A DNA stretch of 64,000 bases from Agaricus subrufescens (taxonomy: Eukaryota; Basidiomycota; Agaricomycetes; Agaricales; Agaricaceae). Location of the stretch: positions 1,240,001 through 1,304,000 of the forward strand of contig CM057067.1 in the NCBI GenBank assembly GCA_029945375.1. Reading direction: 5' to 3'. Position 1 is the first letter of the stretch. Every line of letters begins with the position of its first letter. The position numbers and the translations under genes were made by a program. The notes beneath the pieces are model-generated. The model was not told the origin of the DNA, searched no databases, and worked only from the letters and a program-made list of their open reading frames with translations. Positions 36,901 to 46,000 of the stretch are shown piece by piece.

Positions 36901-38872
36901 AGTGTTGCCGAGTCACCAGAGCTTCAAGTGAGCTACCACGTGTATGTCTTTATTCCACCCAGCTGGCACGGCGATGGATGCAAAGTCATCATCACTGCCA
37001 TTGCTCACCAGTTGGCAACTAAATGTGAACTCTATCGGAAGCTCATTGAAGGAGAATTTGCCACGAATCCATCACTCTTCAAACTCTCGGAAAGCAAGCT
37101 GTTCAACAAGTTAATCGTTAAACCGTTCACCGATAACCCGCTACTAAAACCTGGCGGTCGCGTGCTGGTGATCATTGATGGCCCTGACAAAGGGACCTAC
37201 GACGTCCAATCCTGGCTCTATCGGCTGATGCATGATCTCCGCGACAGTTATCCTTCCTCGCCCTTAGTGTGGCTCATTGCTAGTCACCCTAATGCATACA
37301 TCGATTTCTACTTCTCTGAACCAGACAACATTCCAATATATGAGAGGGAAAATATCTCTATTGATTCGGACGAAGCTCGCGCTGACGTTGAACGCTTCCT
37401 TCGTCATGAGCTGACGGTGATCAAGGAGGCTTCAGATATATCCGACTCACGATGGCCTGAGGACAGGGACGTTCGGAGACTCGCTAATGCTGCTGGTGGA
37501 CTTTTTGCCTATGCACAATCGGTCATCAGATATATTGGTGACTCGAAAGTTGGAAATCCAATATCTCGGTTTCATCGCGTAATGTGCGCCATTGATGGAC
37601 TCCCGATAGCTGACCTGTCGCAAGAGGACGAACACCCGATGGCCCTACTGGATACATTGTATGGGTGGGTTCTATCCAAAGTTCCTTTCAAGCCCATGGG
37701 AGGCACCCGGAAATTTCTAATGCTGTTGGGATCTCATAATTGGGACTTCATGAATCATAGCATCTTCACAGACTTCTTTTTTTTGTGCAACTGGTTAGGT
37801 GTAGCAAATGATGAAGCCAATCCTGCTTACTGTGATCTCAGTCCTGTCATCAGCTTTACCCCTGATGACAAAGTCAATGCAGGTTTATCAAGTTTACCCA
37901 GAGCATATCATCAATCATTCATCGACTATATACATGATCCTACCCGGTCCGGGTTCTCTCGCGATATCCAAGAGGAAGCTCGACAGCTCCAGGCCCAATG
38001 TGCGCTCAGAATCTTAAAGCAGGCTCCCGATGGCGTAGATTTAGGCGATCTGGATTATGAATCTCACTATGGCATCTTGGCGCGTGGCCCCGGGACTGGA
38101 AGCAAGATATCGCTCGCTCGCTCGGCTCGGGGAGGAGGTGGTTGGAATGATAGTGAAATGAGGCTGGGGATGTATCAATTGGCAATTGGAAGCGTCGTGA
38201 CTGGGATACGCCTTGGAGACCCGAACTTCAAAAACGAGTTCTTCGTTCATCTTTTGCTAACGCGGTTCCAGGCATATAATAACAATATTCCGTATTATCA
38301 ATTGTGTGGCTGGGTGTTTGTGAGTCCCTCACAAGTTTATCTTTCAGTTTGTATATTACTGAGACTACATTAGGATGAACCTTTACGTCCTGCTATCATG
38401 GCGCGAGGTCTACTCAAGCAAATTCCTGTTGATGACATTACTGTTCCCAAATCAGATCATTTTCCTGATGTCAAGCTGCAGTTTCATCGTTCCGCTACGA
38501 TAGTAACAAACTTATCTGATCCGTGGCAATCCACTTGCAAAGTGAGTGAAGTGCTTGTTTTGCGGCACGTATTGAACTAGTGTCGTGTAGCATGAACGGG
38601 AGGGCGATTGGGAGAAAGGGAAGGCTGAGAGCTGGATGACCGTGTTTGATCGACGACATTGTGATGTCTGTTTTGAGCGATTGAGACGCCAGGTGGAGAA
38701 TTTGAAGATGCGATCCCCTGACCAAATTGTCTGGGTCTTGTTCACTTCCACCGGAAGCTGTTGTATAGAACTTCGGTTTGTTGATCCGGAGGATGGTGTA
38801 TCGGAATGGACATACTGGTTTTGGTGTGAGATTCCGTTGGAGGAGCGTAGAAAGTATGGGACTCCTGTATGA
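33911..38872 (+). CDS. NLR2: tandem-NACHT NLR-like protein
   Basis: Ten exons (33911-34145, 34197-34418, 34453-34584, 34635-35951, 36020-36237, 36293-36558, 36636-36640, 36701-38319, 38374-38541, 38591-38872) total 4464 nt, 1487 residues. Exons 1 and 2 encode two similar Pro/Ser leaders (NEHLAPHVS in both). Exon 3 encodes the motif FFESAHDFTLNNPTM. Exon 4 is NACHT1, with GPAGVGKSA near residue 252 and IIIDGLDECEN near 353. Exons 5-6 encode the family module, which includes a CKSCK pair. Exon 8 is NACHT2: GAAGVGKSAIM near residue 854 and a weakened Walker B, IIDGPDKG. The C-terminal exons contain HCDVCFERL and FWCEIPLEERRK. The join through the 5-nt exon is inferred; without it the locus would be two adjacent genes 142 bp apart. 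Confidence 0.75.
36636..36640 (+). other. 5-nt microexon of NLR2
   Basis: TCAGT between attcag and gtaagc. It joins a phase-2 exon end (ATT GA) to a phase-1 exon start (TC ATG GCG), giving D-Q-F. The same five bases with the same splice sites occur in NLR4. Confidence 0.55.
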
Positions 38873-39358
38873 CCATGTACGACTGAATACGTTATCAACT
38901 TATCATCTACCATACTTGACATTCGGTAACATGATCTGCAGATAATTAACGGCCTATGAATTCTGGATATACTCAACGTATGCTCAAAGTGGTGAGTTAC
39001 TGAGCCTTTGACAACTGCTCAAGGCGCGGCTCCTAGATCAAGCCTCACTGGACCTGCAGAGTTTTGTCTGACCCTCATCAATATATTGTATTGCGTTAAA
39101 CTGTGTCATATGTTCGCGAGCGCAGAGTCGACATTTATGCCGGACAGCTTCCTCGGAACATAGGATGAGGTCACAAACAAGTGTATTCCGTGGCCATGAC
39201 ACCTAAGAAAGACCCCCTGGCTCTCATTACTGCCGCTGAACGCAAGGACAACGGAGAAAAAGCTGTTACATCGCGACAGGGTTCAATTGGGCATATACAC
39301 GTGATGCTAATCAACCGATCCTGCAGCCCCTGAGCGCTGAGCATCGACAACCACAGCG
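38873..39358. other. Intergenic; right edge of duplication copy 1
   Basis: Similarity with the 3' flank of NLR4 fades within about 25 bp of the NLR2 stop. No gene is seen in the rest. Confidence 0.5.
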
Positions 39359-40136
39359 ATGCTTGGAGAAGGCTTCAAAACCTTCGTTGCCCGCTTCAGA
39401 AAACACAAGGCACTAAAGACCCAGCTGACGTATGCAAATTGTCTTCCGACAATCGGAGCTAGCCCATCACACGACTTCGCATCCGTATCAGAATCTACAA
39501 ACCTAGGGACCCTCCCCGCACTAGCCACTCTAACCACAGCAATTCCACATTCACCCCTCGCAGGTAAGTTCATACGTGTGTTTAATGAGTGTGAGTAGTC
39601 GGTGACAGCAGAATAAGCACCTGGCCCTCCTTCGACACCTGGCATTCTTGAAAATGCGCATGATCTTGTCATCAACAACTCGATGATAGTGTCCGTCTCG
39701 AACACTTTCGAATCTGAAAGAGGATTCAGTACGCAGACAAATGCTATCATCTTTGTTCCCATCTAAAAACTGATCAGTTATGCAGCTGCTAGAAAGTAAA
39801 ATGATCCGCGGTGCAGAACATGACTCATCCGCTCGCTATCCTCCTCCAAAGTGCCATCCAGAGACTCGCAAATCTCTGAGAGGAGAGATTGTCCATTGGG
39901 TTGTCAACCCAAACCGTGGCTGGAGAATGTTCTACGTTCTCGGTCCGGCAGGAGTAGGGAAGTCTGCTGTTGCGCAGACAGTTGCAGACGAAATTGACTG
40001 CCTCGGTGCTTCTTGCTTCATATCTAGACCCAATGGACGAAATGATCCAGATGGTGTTATTCCTACTCTTGCATATCAGCTTGCCGTTAGTATTTTAGTT
40101 CTCAGTCCGGATCCTGCCACCTGGCGCTTATTATAA
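39359..40136 (+). pseudogene. Truncated NACHT gene at the duplication junction
   Basis: Exons 39359-39563, 39618-39728 and 39778-40087 encode a distinct leader (MLGEGFKTFVARFRKHK), the motif ILENAHDLVINNSM, and the first 100 or so residues of NACHT, with Walker A GPAGVGKSA intact. Just after YQLAV the sequence switches to DNA matching the region upstream of NLR1 and stops 15 codons later (40134-40136). Walker B and the rest are lost. The break coincides with the left edge of duplication copy 2, so the truncation was made by the duplication event. Confidence 0.8.
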
Positions 40137-40245
40137 GATCACAACACTGATTTCCGAAGCGCATATGGCCGAAGGGTCGTGACTCGTGGGTTCGTTCACT
40201 ACTTCACGCTCGATTATCGATCTTCGATTCACTTCCACTTCAGCG

Positions 40246-42551
40246 ATGCCTTTCCGAGATATCTTTTCCTGTCTAAGAAAACGCAAAGCATCCGGGACCC
40301 ACATGACCCCACCGGATCATCTACCCCATGATGAACCTAGTCCAGGGCTCGCCTTTGTTCCTGCGTCAGGACCCTCCCCTGTGGTGGCCCAATCTGCGGT
40401 TGACCCTCCCTCTGTACCTGCAGACACAACGCCAAACGAACATTTGACTCTACGTCCGGCACATTCACAGGCCCCATCACATACAGGTGAGCCCATATGT
40501 GTTTATTTTAGATATCAGAGTAGCCCATCACTGTAGAACAAGTATCTGACACCACTCCGACGTCTCATATCCTTGAAAATGCACATGATTTTGTTATTTA
40601 TAATCCAACGACAATCTCGAACACCTTCAACTCTGAGGGAGGGGCAAGTATGCAGTTCCAAGTTATCATCATCATCCAGTTTCTAATACCTACTTAGTAA
40701 TGCGGCTGCTTGAAAGTAAGACAATTCGAGGAACTGCACACGATTCAGCTGCTTGATACCCTCCACCAAGGTGCCATCCAGAGACTCACAAAACTCTGAG
40801 AGGAGAGATTGTCCATTGGGTTGGTAATCCCAGCCGTGGCTGGAGAATGTTCTATGTTCTCGGCCCTGTAGGAGTCGGAAAATCCGCTGTTGCACAGGCA
40901 GTTGCAGACGAAATTGACTGCCTTGGTGCTTCTTGCTTCATATCTCGACCGAATGGCCGAAATAATCCAGATGGCGTTATTCCTACTCTTGTATACCAGC
41001 TTGCTGTCAGACACGATGCCTATAAACAGATCATCTCACAGAAGATTGCTCATAATCCTACCATCTTGAGAAAGACCCGAAGAGTTCAGTTCAGAGAACT
41101 CCTCGTCGACCCTTTTCATATCATCATGACCCAGGATATTTCAAGTGTCCGTAAACCACTCTTAATAATCATTGACGGACTAGACGAGTGCGAGGATGAA
41201 GGGGCACAATGCGAGTTCATTGAACTCATCGGCAACCACGTCCGCTCTTTTCCCGAGTTCCCCTTGTTGTGGCTGATCTGTAGTCGACCAGAGCCGCACC
41301 TCAAATATGTACTGTCACAAACAGACTTTCAGATCACTTGTAGAAGGGAAGAGATGTCAGTTGATGACGAGGAAGGTCGCAGGGATGTCTTACTATATCT
41401 CCGGGAGGAGTTTAGGGACATTCAGTTAAGACATCGAGACTCTCTCGATTATAACTGGCCTCCAGAAGTTTTCCTTCTGCGTATTGCAACTGCTGCATCC
41501 GGGCTACTTGCCTTCGCTTCCACCGTTGTTCGCTTTGTAGGCGACGCCAAAGCAGGCGACCCGTCAGGTCGGCTACAAATTTTCCTCAAGGCACTTGGAG
41601 GTTCTCGTACAGCAGCTGGCCAAAATCCCTATCTTACCCTCGACCTTCTCTATCAACATATACTTTCCTCTATTCCTTCTGAAATCCTCCAAACCACGAT
41701 GAGAATCTTGGGAACGACTATGTTATATCCCGATAGGGGTCCCTCTCGGTCTGTCCAGATGCTAGCAAATTTTTTACTCCTAGGAAAAGCTGCTTTCTAT
41801 CATGCATTAAAGCAACTACACTCGATAGGTCGCATTCCCTCCTCATCCGATGCTTTCACAATGGGCATCGAATTTTATCATGCTTCTTTCGCCGACTTCC
41901 TTCAGGACCCAGTGCGTTCAGGTAAATTTTACCTCGACGAGGCTGGGGTACATTACGATATTGCCCTTACTGGGCTTCGTTGGCATAGGAGCTCATGGCA
42001 TGAATCGCAAGAAGGTATAAATCATTTTTCATTCCTGCTGAACATGTGTTTATTCACGTGCATGTGTTATTTTTCCTTTTCATCAGATAATATCTGGGTA
42101 TCGCCATCAGAAGATGTGCAAACATGCTTTGAAACGACGAAGTCTCATTCCCTAACTGTCTTGTGGCTAGCCTGTTCCCGTGTTTCTGGGGAGAAAGCTG
42201 CCAATCTGTACCAAGAATTACAGGGCTTTGATTTCAATGTTCTGGGTCTTGAGATCCCGTCTGAATGGGAATTTGGTGAATTCCTGATCTGGCTTCATCA
42301 ACAGGTGAGTGCATAATTTGAAACATTGTTGATCATCGTCGTTGAAAGCTTGATTAATATATCAGGAGGCGAAATTTTGCTGGAGGCTATTGAGTTCTCT
42401 GAGTAACTACGTGGATTGTAGTATTGAACAGTTCGCCCAGGCCAGTGTCCAAAGGCCAACATTAGCCGTCCTTGCTGGAGAAAGTCTTGATCCTGCAACC
42501 AGGATTCACTTTGACCTAGGAAATGGGGAAATGTGCCGGCATATACATATC
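40246..42551 (+). pseudogene. NLR3: single-NACHT gene broken by a stop codon and by the copia insertion
   Basis: Paralogue of NLR1 with the same structure: exons 40246-40486, 40537-40647, 40698-42014 (1317 nt, as in the other copies), 42087-42304 and 42366 to the insertion at 42551. Exon 3 carries an in-frame TGA at 40754-40756 where NLR1 has CGA (codon 137). The rest of the NACHT (GPVGVGKSA, IIIDGLDECED) is still open, so translation from the ATG at 40847 could give a leaderless product, but this would begin right at the P-loop strand. The last exon is split after HIHI by a copia element; its remainder lies at 47881 onward. Confidence 0.82.
42547..42551. repeat. Target-site duplication, left (atatc)
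   Basis: Five bases directly flanking the 5' LTR, repeated at 47876-47880. Confidence 0.85.
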
Positions 42552-42959
42552 TGTTATGGTAAGTACTTTGGGATTCCCTTCTCACTTTCTTACCACCTCT
42601 TCGGCATGATGGCCTTTCAACTATCCCCCTTTATTGATTTCCATAAACGGCCATTGTAGTTAGTGACCGATGTTCATGACTGTGCAAATTCCTTTTTCCC
42701 GATCATTTTTTTCTTTTATATCCTTTTGCTCTTAAAACTATACAGTCGTATGTAGCCGAGACAGCCGGATACTTAAAGGGCGAAAAAGCCACCGGCCACC
42801 TCAGTGATCAACCCGACTACGTTGGTTCACTGAGGTGAGTAGAGTTACCTAGTCGTGTTTTCTTCATGCGCTTACTGTAGTCCAGCTTATTTTACAATAG
42901 GTGAATATCACATAGTGATCAACCCGACTACGTTGGTTCACTGAGCTTATTTTACAATA
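42552..42959 (+). repeat. 5' LTR of the copia element
   Basis: Begins TGTTATGG and ends TTTTACAATA. It contains two copies of a segment (cagtgatcaacccgactacg followed by ttggttcactgag) at about 42802-42836 and 42914-42945. The first is bounded by a perfect 9-bp inverted pair (cctcagtga/tcactgagg), able to form a hairpin. Confidence 0.88.
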
Positions 42960-42971
42960 GGTTATGGGCCC
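42960..42971 (+). promoter_or_regulatory. Primer-binding site, half-tRNA-iMet type
   Basis: GGTTATGGGCCC begins immediately after the 5' LTR. It is complementary to the anticodon arm of initiator tRNA-Met (GGGCCCAUAACC), as in Drosophila copia, rather than to a tRNA 3' end. Confidence 0.75.
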
Positions 42972-43030
42972 CGGCTCGAACGCTTAAACCAACAAATTTT
43001 ATATTCACAGGCGATCACTCCAAAATTGAA

Positions 43031-46000
43031 ATGTCTACGGCAACACCCCCTATATTCTCAGAGAATGACAAATTTGACGGCACAAACTGGGTGTCGTGGA
43101 ATGGCTTGATTGGTATAGCCGCCGATCTCAAGGGTGTCTCAGGATACCTCGAGGGCACTATCCCTAGCCCCTCTGAAGACTCCCCCATAACACCACCATC
43201 CACGACATCTGACACATCTGACACAGACACTACGACGACCACTACACCCCGAACACAACTGACCGACACCTCATGGGACTCTACGTCTCCATCTCCTGCC
43301 GAATGGAAAATCCGCAACGCGTGGACCAAAGGCCTCCTGATATATAATACCAAGGACCCTATAGGTCTTGGCATTGCCATGTCTGGTACTGCCGCTGATG
43401 CCTGGAAGTCCTATAAGGATCAGTACGCGAGCGTATCTGAAATGGCTATACTCAACGCAGACAGAGACCTCCGTGAAATTCGTTATTCTGACGGACAGGA
43501 CTTCACAGCGCACATTGCACAACTTCGTATGAAATGGGCAACCGCCACGGCGCTAGGAGCCCAGATCGACGACAAAACTTTCAGATCTATTATCCTGTCA
43601 TCACTGCCAAGATCATGGGATCCTATCATATCTACCTTATACAACACTACCTCATCCCGTGATGCTATCGCCATACTCGCAACCCATTGGGCACGTATCA
43701 GCAAGGATCGGGTCGCCAACCCTCAAAACGCAACTACGGCTTTGCATTTCTCAGCTAACCGTAACCGCGGGAACCCCAGAAATCAAAACCTAGTATGTTC
43801 CAATCCTAATTGCCGTAGGACTGGACATCTTGTCGTCGACTGTTACTGGGAAGGCGGTGGAAAGGAAGGACAATTCCCACCATGGTTTGGGAAGAAAGGC
43901 GGAACAAGGGGCAAAGTTCCAAACACCGGGGGAGGAACGAACACGACTGCCAACTCGGCAACAATTCCATCTAACACTAACCAAAATTCGGAACCGCGTA
44001 TATACGCCCTATCGTCCATCATGTCAGACATTCCTCAGGTACCAGACACACACCCTACCATCAACAACCCTTACCCTAATCTTCCGTACTCTCCCAGATG
44101 TAACGATACAATCACGGTTGATGTTCTGGGGGAGGAGACGGACAGTGACGGCGATATCCCTACTCTACATACTATCTCAGCACTGTCAACTATAACACAA
44201 TCCGAAAATTCGAGTGCTTTACTCACTTTACTCGATTCCGGAGCGACCGATCACTGTTTTGTCGACCGTGATGAATTCATCTCGTACCACACATTTCCAG
44301 CACCGCGAGATGGTCACCCCGCGAACAAAGCTTCAAAGTTCAACCTTGTTGGGGCAGGAACCGTGGAGATGAATACTGTGGACGGAAACAATCCCATCAG
44401 AGTACTCATATCAGATGTACTGCACGCACCAGGCCTTCGCCACAACCTGGTCTCGGTGTCGAAGTTAACTTTGAAGGGGATTAAAGTGAGCTTTGAAAAC
44501 GAGATAGCAACAGTTGCCGATGAGAAGGGGGAGGTGATTTTCGTGGCGCATAAAAGACATGGCCTGTATGTTATAGAAACCACACCGCGAGAGGCAAGAG
44601 TATCAGCACACCTTGTTCAAGGAAAGCAAACCCCGGTGTCTTTTGAGACGTGGCATCGGCGTTTAGGACATGCGGGAACGGGCGCAATAAAGGAGATGTT
44701 GAGGTTGAAGTTGGTTGACGGTGTTGAAGTCGATGGAGCTCATGAGCTGGGAGGTGCATGTGAGGATTGTATTTTCGGAAAACATACCGCGCATCCTCAC
44801 ACGGAGAAAGGGGAGGTTGAACAGGAGGTGCTTGAGAGAGTCCATATCGACATATGGGGGCCGGCGTCGACACAATCGGTTGGTGGGTCCAAGTATCTAC
44901 TTGTGATCGTCGACGGCGCTTCATCCTACCGGACATTCTTCCCTATTGCTGACAAGACTGCTGATACGGCGCTCAGCTGTCTCAAGGAATTCCGAGCCCA
45001 AGCTGAACTTCAAACTGGAAAGAAATTGAAACGGATTAGGCTGGATATGGGCAGGGAGTGGTTTAACATTTTGTGGGAGACGTACGCGAAAGAGAAAGGG
45101 ATAATCCTCGAATTCACAACCCCATATGCCCATCATCAAAATGGAGTCGCGGAGCGGTCTATGAGGACGGTGGTTGAGCTGGGGAGGTCTATGCTGGCGG
45201 AATCCGGACTACCACAACGCTATTGGGCAGACGCCTTCGTAACAGCAGGTTATATTAAAAATCTATTACCTACATCCCGGTCACCAGGGAAGATTCCCGC
45301 TGAAGTCTGGACCAAACGTCGTCAAGATGTTTCTCACCTGCGTGCATACGGCTCTACAGCCTATGCTCATGTCCCCTCTGACCTTGGCATATCGAAGATA
45401 TCCCCATGCTCGGTGAAGTTGACACTCATAGGCTATTATGGGTCGTCAGGCTATAAACTTCTAGACCGATCGACAGGGACGATCTCGCGTTCACAGGACG
45501 TAATCTTTGACGAGGGTCATATCAACCTTACTTCCGGTCCAAACCCTCTATCTATCCCCAGCGATACTCCAGCTACATCAGCACCTCACAACTTTGGCAC
45601 TGGATCTGCAAATGCACCGCGCCCTCTTGATATTTCGAACCTTCACCCCGCTAAGCCCGAATCACAACCATTGTCAGGGTCGGACAGGGAGATCAATGAT
45701 GTCGAGGAGTTTTTGATTGGAGATGAATTGGATGACGGGAGTCCAAGGGACGCTAACACACCTGAGGAAGAGGCTCCAATGACACTCCGCCGCTCTTCGA
45801 GAGTATCCCGACCTTCGCAGAAGAAACAGGAAAGCGATGAATATCAGAGTCGGACTAGGGTAAATGTTGCGAATGCGAGTGCAGAGGAATGGGTACCGAA
45901 GACTTACCAAGACGCGATGTGTAGGCCAGATCTGTGGCTTGAGCCGATGGAGAAGGAGTTCTCGCTGATGAGGGAGAAAGGAGTTTTCGAGGTTGGTGAT

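Larger units (their letters stand above)
29016..38895. repeat. Segmental duplication, copy 1
   Basis: About 9.9 kb containing NLR1, an F-box relic and NLR2. It is matched in the same order and orientation by 40097-55605. Matching points include the leader of NLR1/NLR3, equal exon sizes, the F-box fragments, and an 846-bp spacer before NLR2 and NLR4. Edges are approximate. Confidence 0.85.

Noticed and set aside
40847..42316. A 489-codon open frame within NLR3 that could be called a gene.
   Set aside because: It is the NLR3 NACHT exon read from an internal Met plus read-through of the next intron; homologues show the real exon starts upstream, with a stop at 40754.
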